Under the pieces are notes generated by a model that saw only the letters and a list, made by a program, of their open reading frames with translations, did no database searches and was not told the origin of the DNA. From positions 62,001 to 126,000 of the forward strand of contig ML133475.1 in NCBI GenBank assembly GCA_003864495.1: a DNA stretch of 64,000 bases, written 5' to 3'. This DNA comes from Nemopilema nomurai. Taxonomy: Eukaryota; Cnidaria; Scyphozoa; Rhizostomeae; Rhizostomatidae. This document shows, one piece after another, positions 11,955 to 21,692 of the stretch (position 1 is the stretch's first letter; every line of letters begins with the position of its first letter). The translations under genes were made by a program, and so were the position numbers.

Positions 11955-12299
11955 TGCGTCTGCCGCTGTGTCTGAAAATGAACCAGGAACATCCTGATGG
12001 CCTTATTTACAACTGTTGTTGGTTGCAGGTAACACCATAGAAGCTAGAGTAAACAGCCGGAGAAACGACGCCCATTAACAGAATAGGAGAGAAGTGCAAC
12101 CCATTGCAGGTCCTGATACATTAATTGTACTGATCATTGGATAAATTTGCAATTCTTTCATCTTCTGGACATTGCTTCTTGCTAATGACTTGGGTTTATT
12201 TGAGGATGGGTCCACTTTGATTGGTGAAAAATCTTCTAAGGTGTTTTGAATTTACCGTTCATTTCTTACCGGGTTACTTTTTCAAAACTGTAATGAGAT

Positions 12300-12870
12300 A
12301 TCCCCAGTTGAAACAAATTAAAATAGCAATCACACTTGTAGAGAATTTATAAAATGTTTGAATTTTTTTCAAAAGTTATTTCTACGAATGGATGTAAAGA
12401 AAAAACATTTTGTCTTACAATCCATATCTTAGTCGTATATATAATTTAATTTTTTATCCCTATGCTTGTACCTATTTTCTAGCCTATTTTTTTGAAATAA
12501 TAAGGGCTATACTTACATTTGGTGAAATTTACTAATAGGTTTTTGTTTTACTAATTATTTATTTATTTTACTACCAGTGAAAAAGCTATATTATACTTAT
12601 GATATGTGCAATGATTACTTTTCATTTTTTGATCGTTTTCAATTAGATCGTCAGTCGATTTCTTCAAACATTTTGCGAGTTGCAAAATTAAAGCGTTTTA
12701 TATTGTTAATTCTTAAAACGTGATAATAATGAACGCAAGTTACATATTCTTGCTGACATATTCTGCTGCTTTCCAAGAGCTTCGAAAACACGGTCGAACG
12801 TAAATATTCAATTTTAAAAAGTTATTTAACTACACGAACCTCCATTATAAAGACAGGATCAGGTTTTATC
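12300..12870. other. AT-rich spacer
   Basis: About 570 bases, strongly AT-rich, with poly-T tracts and no gene. If the 12875 exon is real, this is part of the first intron of receptor B. Confidence 0.4.
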
Positions 12871-12874
12871 TTAC

Positions 12875-12965
12875 CTGTGAAAGGAGACAATCGTTCGGCA
12901 TGCTTGTTCACGAATTTCCCGCCAACTTCTTTACCTCCAACAAGATGGCGCGTGGTGGCTTCAGC
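12875..12965 (-). promoter_or_regulatory. Candidate 5' untranslated exon and promoter of receptor B
   Basis: The minus strand has a strong donor (CCTTTCACAG|GTAAGATA, exon end 12875). It is preceded by a CpG-containing stretch with a CAAGATGGCG motif on the plus strand at 12941-12950, which resembles a YY1 site. Splicing to the acceptor before receptor B (exon 2 from 11971) would remove a 903-base intron. The exon's 5' edge is a guess. The region lies outside the block shared with copy 2. Confidence 0.35.
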
Positions 12966-13199
12966 CTCGCATTGCGTAAACAATAGACCTTCGCATTCTA
13001 GTGTTTATATTCCTACCTCTATGGTCTGTAATTGAAAATTAGTTCAGTTACTGGCAGGTTTCTAGAAGGACATGGTTTCATCATGTACCTTTTTAACGGA
13101 AAAGCGTCATCCGCTACAAAAATATATGGTAAAACGTTTCTGAATTAGTGATTTTTGCATCAGCTGGTAAATTCTAAAGGTTATTCGCAATGGCATAGC

Positions 13200-13833
13200 C
13201 TAGCTTGCTTTTTGAATATGCACTGCCCTCACTTTGCGACCACTATCCCTAATATCAACGAGAGTGAACTTGTGATTAGCATCGCAAAGTCCTAAAAGCA
13301 CAATGCTGTGAGTTTTCTTGTAGTTAAAGAAACTCGACGACTGACCAGCTGGGGCAAACATTGAAACATGCTTTCCATCTATTGCCCCAATAGCGTTTGG
13401 AAAATTCCAGCGAGTTTCAAAGTCGTAGGCAATCTTTTTCCAGGCTGCTGAGGTCACTTCGATGTATCCAGCCCCTCTGCAATCATGAAATGTGCAATCA
13501 ACTGAAGAAGGTTTTCGAAAGTTCCTGGAAGCATGCACAAATATTTTTCAAAAGCAATTCATTTCGAAAAACATTTCATGGTCGCGCATTTGTAAGTCAC
13601 GTACGAGTAGTTGATATTCGCTTTTTGGCTTCTCTCTTCGTACATTCGACGTAATCAAAAGCGAATTTTTTTCTTTTGTTTTGTGTCTTTCCATATTTGC
13701 GCCGGAAATACAATAACACAAGCTTCTTTCGAAAAAGCAAGTATTCTATATACTTTTGACATAAGGCCGCCATTACTAGTTTGTTTTGGTGCTTAGCGCA
13801 ATATCCACTAAATCGTGGCAATTTTCGCGGCAA
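13200..13833 (-). pseudogene. Decayed PIF/Harbinger transposase (HARBI1-like, DDE_Tnp_4) fragment
   Basis: The best frame (13200-13538) carries typical Harbinger transposase motifs: WNFPNAIGAIDGKHVSM with the first catalytic Asp, then SSFFNYKKTHSIVLLGLCDA and FTLVDIRDSGRK with the second acidic region. Upstream pieces in other frames continue the family's N-terminal part (RDHEMFFEMNCFEKYL, LPGTFENLL). Several frameshifts and stops separate the pieces, and the C-terminal part with the catalytic Glu is missing. I saw no clear terminal inverted repeats. It sits in the spacer between the two duplicated receptor blocks and is absent from the blocks themselves. Confidence 0.85.
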
Positions 13834-14514
13834 AATTAAGACGATCGTATAAAATCGTCAGAACTAGACGATCGCCTAAAAAGGTCGTCTAATGGAGATC
13901 TGCCTTATAAAACAGGAACAAGAGCAGAAACCAATTCCCGGCTGCAACCATTTGCTGAACAGTGGTTAAAAAAGGGGGAGGCAGGTGGCAGACAATAGTA
14001 AGAAACTTTCCTGAAGTTGATCGTTAACACAATAACCACCAGCATTATTAATAAAACTTCCTGGATCGCTCTCAACCGAGTGCAAAAGCGTCTCTTTACA
14101 GAACTGAATCTCAATTAACTAGCTTTTTAGATTTAACATATTAAAATTCATGTGAACTTTTTAGATGACTCTGTAGTGTCTATTTTCACTATCTCCAACT
14201 ATTAATGATTAGTGATAGTTTTCAAGTGCATTTAACCCTTCAAGCAAACAGTATTCCGGCCATACCATGTAATTATGCTCAAATTCATTGAAGAAGTTGA
14301 CAAAAAAATGTTTGAAACTGATCTTTAAAACTTTTTTAATTTTACAACTTAAAATTGATATTGTAATTAACAAATAAAACACGCAATCTCTAGAAAGCAA
14401 TGTTTGATGCCATTTGCTGAGTCTAGACGAGTTTCTCAAGCTTTTTCTCAGCAACAAGAAATTAATCTGCCCCGATATTTATCTCCTGAGTGATTGTTAT
14501 CCAAGTTTTTAATG

Positions 14515-15465
14515 TTAATCGGTAGCATTGGAAAGACACAGCTGAAAGGCTTGCTTGAACTTCCTTTTGGCCGCTCGTCTAAAGTCCGGCATACGAAAGT
14601 TGTATATGACTGGATTGATGACAGAATTCGCCATTGAAATCGTCAACGCTGCGGAGTAGAAGAGGACCATTGGGTTGTCAAGCTGGTCTTGGCTTCCTTT
14701 GACTTTTATAGTGGACACTAACTTTGAAAGGAGAGCATGGGCATGGAAAATGGCGACTGGGAGAAGAAAGATGAAAAAACAAGCAATGATAATTGACAAG
14801 ACTTTCAACAACTTGAAATCAGCATTCAATCGAACGAGATCGCAGCGATTCTGCTGTGAGTCCAAGGCATTTCTTGAGGCCGTTTGGGAGATTTGCTTCC
14901 TCTTCTGTTTCACTATTTTGAAAATCTTGAAATAAGACCTTACGACTATTGTCACCACTATTACAGAGTATAAAAGTATGCCTGCACTGTAGATCATCTC
15001 ACTGCTTCCAATGTACTTTAGAGATGCACCAGCTATTGGAAGGAGCCATGCCAGTGCAATCAAAGCTGCAACTTTGGCTTTAGTCATGTAGCTGTTGTAG
15101 TGCAAAGTCTTGGACACGTGGGTCAATCGATCGTAGCTGATCAAAGCAATGGATCCGACTGTTGCACCAACAAGTATGTTTGTAGTACTTCGTCTCACAG
15201 AGTTAAATGTACATTTCTTTGCAAGCTCCGCAGATGCAAGTTGGGCGATAAACAGCGGCTCCGCTAACGTGCCTACAAGTAGATCAGTTACTGCCATCGA
15301 AATAAAGTAGAAATTTGAACGCGTCAACAAACTGCGGTTGCTGAGGAAGACGTAGCAGACAGACAGATTGCCTAACGTTGCCAAAAGCGCAATGGCTGCG
15401 TTGAAGATTCACAGAGTGATCCGAGCAGGGCTTGTCAAGTGCTCCAGGTTATTTAGGCACGTCAT
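14515..15465 (-). pseudogene. Rhodopsin-class GPCR, receptor A', with a premature stop in helix 1
   Basis: Near-identical copy of receptor A. The ATG at 15465 is kept, but codon 19 (TGC Cys in receptor A) is TGA at 15409-15411, so only 18 residues would be made. After the stop the frame is open and normal to the end: AVTDLLVG, AKKCTFN with Cys retained, YDRL, AWLLP, and NPVIY followed by Asn where A has Tyr. The first later ATG lies in helix 2 (ISMAVTDLL), so a functional receptor from it is unlikely. The lesion is a single base, which fits recent inactivation or an allele-specific or assembly error. Confidence 0.88.
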
Positions 15466-15733
15466 TGCGTCTGCGGCTGTGTCTGAAAATGAACCAGGAG
15501 CAACTTGATGGCCTTATTTACAACTGTTGTTGGTTGCAGGTAACACCATAGAAGCTAGAGTAAACAGACGAGGAAACAACGCCCATAAACAGAATAGGAA
15601 AGAAGTGCAACCCATTGCAGGTCCTGATACATTAATTGTACTGATCATTGGATAAATTTGCAATTCTTTCATCTTCTGGACAATACATCTTGCTGATGAC
15701 GTTGTTTTGATTTTACCGTTCATTTCTTACAGG

Positions 15734-15889
15734 GCTACTTTTTCTAAACTGAACAGCACCTTCTCAGAGAATGAAATTTCGCACGAATGTTTTGGTGATA
15801 AAGTGATGCAATCTACTTTGTCTTCAGTGTTGGAAGGAAAATGCATGTCCTCCATTGGAAATGCTGCTACTTTGAATCTACAGGATAAT
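15734..15889 (+). other. Exon-like open segment within the duplicated block (copy 2)
   Basis: Counterpart of 9832-9987 with the same acceptor, open frame and donor-like GTAAGA. No family recognised. Confidence 0.12.
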
Positions 15890-16930
15890 ATTGTAAGAAA
15901 AATGCTTGAAAAATTTTATCTACGACCCAAGAGTAAGCAGAGGTAGATTGTGCCATCTTTCAACATTCATTAGATCATAACTGCATGAAATGAAAATGTG
16001 AATTTTATAAATTTCACGTTTCTTGGAACTAAATCTTGAAAAATTTTCAGAAGAACAATTTGCAGGATAATTAACTTTTAATTGGAAGAAATGTGAGCAT
16101 ATCCGGTTAAAGCAGCTCTGTTTTTTATCATATGTTCTTGAAATACTAAACTTTAGTTAATGAGATAAATGTTATTGAACAAAACGACCTAATGCTATTT
16201 TAAGGGTATAGGGATGCGGAGAATTCCTTGACACTGATTTGTAAAGCCTTCGGATAAGTTGTGTGATGTTTTACATAAAAGTAATTTTACAGCTTTCTTG
16301 TGTATCTACAAGTAATATCATTTTAATTTTTTTTAGTTATTTTTAATCAACTCGAAGTGCGTGGTCCATGCATGAGTGAAGCAGCTTACTGCATATTCAG
16401 TGTCGAATGATTTTCTTGAGCTGTGAAAATTTTTAAACTGCTTTCCAGAGCATCTCAAGCTTGATACCTGTGCCCTTAAATGTTTTCGATGCTTTGATTA
16501 ATAACTTGTTGCATGAAGATACGCGACGTGAGCCATGTACTCCAGATCTAAAGCCCACGATGACTTGGCAAAAGTCATTTTGTGAAATGCCTGGCAATTG
16601 ACCAAAACACATTCTCTATGTTCGATTGCCAGTGTTTCACGTTCCATGTCATGTAAATTGGACATACGAGTGAATTGCCATGAAGATGTAGCAAGTACTC
16701 TAACATTTCTACAAGTTGAAACATGAAATTGATTGATCATAAAGCCATCACCAAGCCAAATCTCCGAAGGTACTACTATTGCGTTTCAGCTCCTGGGATA
16801 ACAACTGCTCTTTAATCTAGGAGAAAAGCCAATTAAATCCTTTGCGATTGTTGCTGGAGTTCTAATATTTTATTAAACTGCTCAAATGTAAAAGATTCCT
16901 GTTCAGCCATTCATTTGTGATGGAATTCCT

Positions 16931-17866
16931 TCATGATTGCAAAGACACAACTCGAGAATTGTTGAACTTCCTTTTCGCCGCCCGGCGGAAATCGGGCAGG
17001 CGGAAATAGTATATGAATGGATTGATAATAGAATTCGCCATTAATATGGTGACTGCCACAGTGTATAAGAGAATCGTCGAGTTATCGGGTTGGTAATTGT
17101 TTCCTTTTCCACTTGAATCGCGCCGCAATTTTGAAATGACAGTTAAACCATGGAAAACCAAGTTTGGCGAAGTGGAGATGAAAAAGCCAGCAACAACAGT
17201 TGAAACAACTCGCAATGTCTTTACTTGGGCAGCCAAATGACGATGGTCGCTGCGACTTCCTTCTGCAGTATTGCCAGACGAACTTTGGGCGATTTGCCTC
17301 TTCTTCGCTCTGACTATTCTCAAAACTCTGAGGTAAGAAATCATAGTTATTGTCACCATAGTTAGCAAATAAACAGAGGCAACCATGCTGTAAATCACTT
17401 CCTTGTCGCCAATATATAGCATCATGTTGCTTGCCATGGGAGCCAGCCAAGCAAATCCGATGAACATTGCAACTTTGGCTTTAGACATGTAGTTGTTGTA
17501 GTGCAGTGTCTTGGACACGTGGATCAATCGATCGTAGCTGATCAAAGCAATGGTTCCGACTGTTGCACCAACAAGTGTGATGGACAAAACTCGCCTCACT
17601 GCGTTAAATGTACAGTTCTTTGCCAGCTTGGCAGATGCAAGTTGGGCGATTAACAACGGCTCCGCTAACGTGCCTACAAGTAGATCAGAAGCTGCCATCG
17701 AAATAAAGTAGCAATTTGAACGCGTCAACAAACTGCGGTTGCTGAGGAAGACGTAGCAGGCGGACAGATTGCCTAACGTTGCCAGAAGCGCAATGGCTGC
17801 GTTGAAGATGCTCAGAATGATCCGAGCAGGGCTTGTCAAGTGCTCAAGGCTATTTAGGCACGTCAT
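16931..17866 (-). CDS. Rhodopsin-class GPCR, receptor B'
   Basis: Intact 311-residue seven-helix receptor with an ATG at 17866. Landmarks: N33 (LGNLSACY), D61 (AASDLLVG), C85 (AKNCTFN), YDRLIHV at 111-117, helix 4 FAWLAP, helix 7 NPFIY at 282-286, and basic helix 8 (RLPDFRRAAKRKFNNS). It is the duplicate of receptor B and keeps the start codon B lost. The same splice acceptor (TTTCAG, here CACTTTCAG) lies just 5' of the ATG. Differences from B are few (AVTDLL to AASDLL, AELAKN to AKLAKN). An orphan receptor of the same unresolved class A subgroup as A. Confidence 0.93.
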   Translation of the reverse strand: MTCLNSLEHLTSPARIILSIFNAAIALLATLGNLSACYVFLSNRSLLTRSNCYFISMAASDLLVGTLAEPLLIAQLASAKLAKNCTFNAVRRVLSITLVGATVGTIALISYDRLIHVSKTLHYNNYMSKAKVAMFIGFAWLAPMASNMMLYIGDKEVIYSMVASVYLLTMVTITMISYLRVLRIVRAKKRQIAQSSSGNTAEGSRSDHRHLAAQVKTLRVVSTVVAGFFISTSPNLVFHGLTVISKLRRDSSGKGNNYQPDNSTILLYTVAVTILMANSIINPFIYYFRLPDFRRAAKRKFNNSRVVSLQS

Positions 17867-18010
17867 TGCGTCTGCGGCTGTGTCTGAAAGTGAACCAGGA
17901 ACAACTTGATGGCCTCATTTTCAACTGTTGTTGGTTGCAGGTAACACCAAAGAAGCTAGAGTAAACAGCCGGAGAAACAACGCCCACAAGCAGAAAAGGA
18001 AAGAAATGGG

Positions 18011-18625
18011 ACCCTCCACAATGATGCCATCACTTTTGCAAAGGCATGAAGGACAAAACGTAACCCTTTAGTGTTTCAACCTTTTGCGTCTGCATTTATA
18101 AACACATTCATTACTGCATAATGTGTTACGTACAAACTAATCATAGCAGTAGAATGCAAAATAGTGGGCCTTACGATCTGAAAAAGTATTACATTGACCC
18201 GCTGGCTTCTGAATAAATAGCCTTAATCAAGCGAGTGTAATGCTGCAAGATAGAAATGGTGGCAATCAGTGGCAGCTCTGAATTTTTCATGTAGAAATTT
18301 CACGAAGAATGCTGTTCAGAGAAGTTGAATCAAAGGAGAGAAGGAAATGAATATAACTCCAATTAGCAGTTTGCTCTACTGTTAGCGGCTATGCAAAGCT
18401 CTAAAGCTTGCAAGAAAGAGTCAATTTCATTTATTGGGTATTTTTTGTGACTCCAGCTTAAAGAGGCTTTGAAAATGCAAATATATTTCCAATACCAGAA
18501 AACCAATCTTCTAAATGATTACCTATTTCAAAACCATTGTCCTAGTCTTCAAATATATTTACTAGTTATCTCTAACCTAATTCTATTAAGACTTTAATTG
18601 AACAGCTTTGTAATATGTGACAACT
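18011..18625. other. Intergenic region upstream of receptor B'
   Basis: No gene supported. The duplicated block has ended; the sequence is AT-rich and looks unique within the window. Confidence 0.4.
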
Positions 18626-18800
18626 TTAAAGTAAGTCAACGGAGTTAAAACGCGGCTTAGCTCAGGGGACTGGGCCGCCTAAAAATTAAAACTTTTAGCT
18701 ATCCAATCAAATTTGAGAACAGCAGATCTTTACGTGATCACTTCAAATATCGATCCATGTGGTGGTATGATACAATGCGGCAATGTGATCACTACATGTG
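18626..18800 (+). repeat. SINE-like dispersed repeat, copy 1
   Basis: About 175 bases matching 28062-28240: shared GGAGTTAAAACGC, CTTAGCTCAGGGGACTGGGC, TTAGCTATCCAATCAA, GAGAACAGCAGAT and TGATCACTTCAAATATCG. CTTAGCTCAGGGG resembles a tRNA A-box. I see no good B-box, so calling it tRNA-derived is tentative. Confidence 0.6.
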
Positions 18801-19489
18801 ATGAAATTCAGCTGAATTTGTAACAGGCCAACATCGTGAAGAGACTACTTGTAGGAGCCGCAAAAGCAAACAGTTACAAGCAAACAACACGACTGGCATC
18901 CAGGAACTTTTTCTGGTTTTCGTGCCAAGGAACTACGTCTGTTTTCAAAATTATTCTAGATCAAGCAATTCTAGAGCTCTAAAACCAATTTACTTCCTAT
19001 AGAAACAGGATAAGCTTCATCTCCTGTGCTTCGAGCTCCTTGTTGATACTTGGACTTCCCTTGCTTCCTTCATTAAGACTTGTGAAGAAGATAGGAAGCG
19101 AATACACCCATAACCAAGTTTGGAGTTAGAATGTGTTAAGATAGCTTAACACCTTCACGGAAATTACGATTTAAGAGACTCTCACTAGCATTTGTAATTA
19201 CTCTTTTATCGGGGCGGGCATCGATAAGCATTTTTCAATTATAAGTTGTCGATAGCCTTGATGATTCAATAAGCGCGTCTGATAGGATATCTTCGTCCCT
19301 TTCAATATGAACTAGACTGGTCAACCCCATCATACGTTAAATTTCAAGCAGGTCTGGTCTGTAACTAACTACGCGTTAAACGTCACTGAACAACAACTGT
19401 TGCTGACTTTCTGTCTAGAAGAGCGATTTACAACCAATAAAAGGCAATCATTTTAGGTTGTTTGATAAATGCCTTAGGCGTGTCAGTCA

Positions 19490-19620
19490 GAGCAGCAACT
19501 TATCGGATCCAAACGGGACCATCTTCAAAAGCGATCCCAAACGGGTACGGATAGCAGATCCAAATTGGATCGGATCCCATGTAAACGGGCCCTTGGAAGC
19601 GACCTGTGAGATCTGGTCCA
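19490..19620. repeat. Short GATCC-AAACGGG repeats
   Basis: Three imperfect copies of a GATCC(C)..AAACGGG motif within about 100 bases (GGATCCAAACGGG, GATCCCAAACGGG, GATCCCATGTAAACGGG). It reads like part of a dispersed element, but no second location is in this window. Confidence 0.3.
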
Positions 19621-20467
19621 AATAGCTTGGTAACAACATTCTCTTTGATGAAGTAGTTGTCAAACATTTCGAATAGCTATTTAGTAAATCATGAGAAATG
19701 CAGAATCGGCTCAATCTCTATGAAAAAAATGGCATCTTTAAAATCGTGGCGAAATTCATATTTCACTTTTAAGAGGGTTGAAATGGGATTAGTAAATGAA
19801 CAAAATATTGCAGACATTGTAATCCTTTTGCATATGCGATTTTTCTTCGTTCGTGTGTTGTGCAAGCGTTATAATTGAGGGCAACCTGAACGGCCATACT
19901 CAGCTCATTTTCAACTTCAAACCTCTCCATCTCCCCATCATCATAAATTCAGTAGGATTTTTCATCTTTTCGGGACAAATATCCACTTGAAAACCCCTCG
20001 ATTGCAAAAAATTGGCTCCTCTGGACTTTATCACCCAAAATTTCATGGGAAACCAAACCGTGTCCCGACAATCCTTTATTATGGTACACTTGTCAATATT
20101 TGCCATTATTGAACTTGCTCGATTTTTTACATACAGATGTATTGAGTGTAATGTTTATTAATTAGATTCATTCAAAGTTTGTGAGTGTCTTTGACCTTTT
20201 AAAGGATTAATTCGTAATATCTGAGTAATTTGATAAATCTAGTGTGTTAGACTAATTCTATTACTAATTTCACGAAAAAAGGCCTAGGTAACAGCAAGCG
20301 TGCCTTATGCTACATAGCGGGCTGCCGGAACTAGCCATTAGCGCCGTACTACAGTCAAAGAGTATTGGCAAGTATTACAAGACGCCCTCTGACATCACTG
20401 TACATTGTCAAAGATATAAACAAGGAACGGGAGACGAGGCCGCCGCTTCTTTCACCGGCGGAAGGAA

Positions 20468-20493
20468 TGGAATCCATCGAAAGAAGCCCTCAG
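20468..20493 (+). promoter_or_regulatory. Candidate 5' exon of receptor C with an upstream ORF start
   Basis: A GC-richer stretch (20430-20490) ends at a good donor, CCTCAG|GTAAATA (exon end 20493). Joined to the acceptor before receptor C (exon 2 from 20737), the intron is 243 bases. An ATG at 20468 opens an upstream frame of 14 codons after splicing; its TGA overlaps the receptor ATG as ATGA. The exon's 5' end is not determined. Confidence 0.35.
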
Positions 20494-20753
20494 GTAAATA
20501 CTTCAATTGATAGATTCGTGAAAAGATAAGGATACGCACTAGCAACCCGTTTCAACAAGGAAGTACTATTTTTAAAGCCGAAACTAGTGGTTTACCAGCG
20601 GAAAAAGACTAAGACGCACATTTTACAGTCTGACTTGCTTGCGAATCAGAGTCGCAATTTATTTACGCTGCTTTGCCACCTGCAAGAGATTGAAGCTTTA
20701 AAGCAAGTCATCTCGGTGTTTTGGGCTCATTTTCAGGCGCAGCCGCAGACGCA

Positions 20754-21692
20754 ATGACGTGCCTAAACAGCCTGGAGCACTTGACAAGCCCCACTCGGAT
20801 CACTCTGTGCATCTTCAACGCAGCCATTGCGCTTCTGGCGACGTTAGGCAATCTGTCCGCCTGCTACGTCTTCCTCAGCAACCGCAGTTTGTTGACGCGT
20901 TCAAATTGCTACTTGATTTCGATGGCAGTAACTGATCTACTTGTAGGAATGCTGCTGGAACCACTATTCATTGCCCAACTTGCTTCTGCGGAGCTGGCAA
21001 AGAACTGTGCCTTGAATGGAGCAAGGCGATTTGTGACAGCCGCACTGTCAGGTGCGACAATGGGGACAATTGCGCTGATCAGTTTCGATCGTTTCGTTCA
21101 CTTGTCCAAGACACTGCTTTATAACAACTACATGAGTAAAGGCAAAGTTGCAATTCTCATTGCTATGACTTGGGTGCTTCCAATAGTTAGCACCTTCTTC
21201 AAGTATATTGGAAGCAAGGAGATCGTCTACAGCGCAAGCATCTTTGTTTATGCCCTAGCCATGGTGGTGATCACTATCACTTCCTATGTCAAGATTTTCA
21301 AAATAGTTAGACAGAAAAGAATGCGAATCTCCCGAAATTCACAAGACAATGCCGTGCTACCACAGAAAGATCAACATGACCAGCGATTCTTGAGCACAGA
21401 CATAAAAGTGTTGAAAATGGTGTCGATTGTCATTGCTTGCTTTTTCGTTTTTGTTTTCCCAATCTCCGTATTCCACGGCTTAGCTGCCTCGTCAAAATTG
21501 CAGCGGAATTCGAAAGTCAGAGGAGACCAAGACCAGCTTGACAACCCAATGGTCCTCTTCTACTCTGCAGCGATGACGATTTCAATGGCGAATTCTGTCA
21601 TCAATCCAGTCATATACTACTTTCGTATGCCGGACTTTAGACGAGCGGCCAAAAGAAGTCTAGATAGCACATCAGTTAATGCTAGGCATTGA
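20754..21692 (+). CDS. Rhodopsin-class GPCR, receptor C
   Basis: Intact 312-residue seven-helix receptor on the strand opposite the other four. I start it at the ATG at 20754, which aligns with the start of A, A' and B'; the frame is open further 5' only as far as the splice acceptor (CATTTTCAG, exon start 20737). Landmarks: N33, D61 (AVTDLLVG), C85 (AKNCALN), FDRF at 111-114, helix 4 TWVLP, helix 6 CFFVFVFP, NPVIY at 284-288 and RMPDFRRAAKR. Helices 1-2 match B most closely, the middle is divergent, and the helix 7 end matches A almost exactly. The C-terminal tail (SLDSTSVNARH) is unique. Confidence 0.93.
   Translation: MTCLNSLEHLTSPTRITLCIFNAAIALLATLGNLSACYVFLSNRSLLTRSNCYLISMAVTDLLVGMLLEPLFIAQLASAELAKNCALNGARRFVTAALSGATMGTIALISFDRFVHLSKTLLYNNYMSKGKVAILIAMTWVLPIVSTFFKYIGSKEIVYSASIFVYALAMVVITITSYVKIFKIVRQKRMRISRNSQDNAVLPQKDQHDQRFLSTDIKVLKMVSIVIACFFVFVFPISVFHGLAASSKLQRNSKVRGDQDQLDNPMVLFYSAAMTISMANSVINPVIYYFRMPDFRRAAKRSLDSTSVNARH

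Larger units (their letters stand above)
8016..12290. repeat. Segmental duplication, copy 1 (receptors A and B)
   Basis: This block is repeated at 13977-18010. Shared landmarks include GGCAGGTGGCAGACAATA (8019 and 13980), the receptor genes at offsets of 5902 (A) and 5912 (B), and the 9612-10044 and 15514-15946 stretches, whose plus-strand 79-codon reading frame is identical in both. Homology fades and returns over the first few hundred bases (8040-8130), so the outer boundary is approximate. Near identity over kilobases, non-coding parts included, implies a recent event. Confidence 0.9.
13977..18010. repeat. Segmental duplication, copy 2 (receptors A' and B')
   Basis: Second copy of 8016-12290, same orientation. 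The match ends upstream of B' near 18003, where the plus strand changes from the shared sequence to CCTCCACAATGATGCC; copy 1 keeps homology to the A-type upstream region for almost 300 bases more. So the second copy is truncated at that side or diverged there. Confidence 0.9.
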
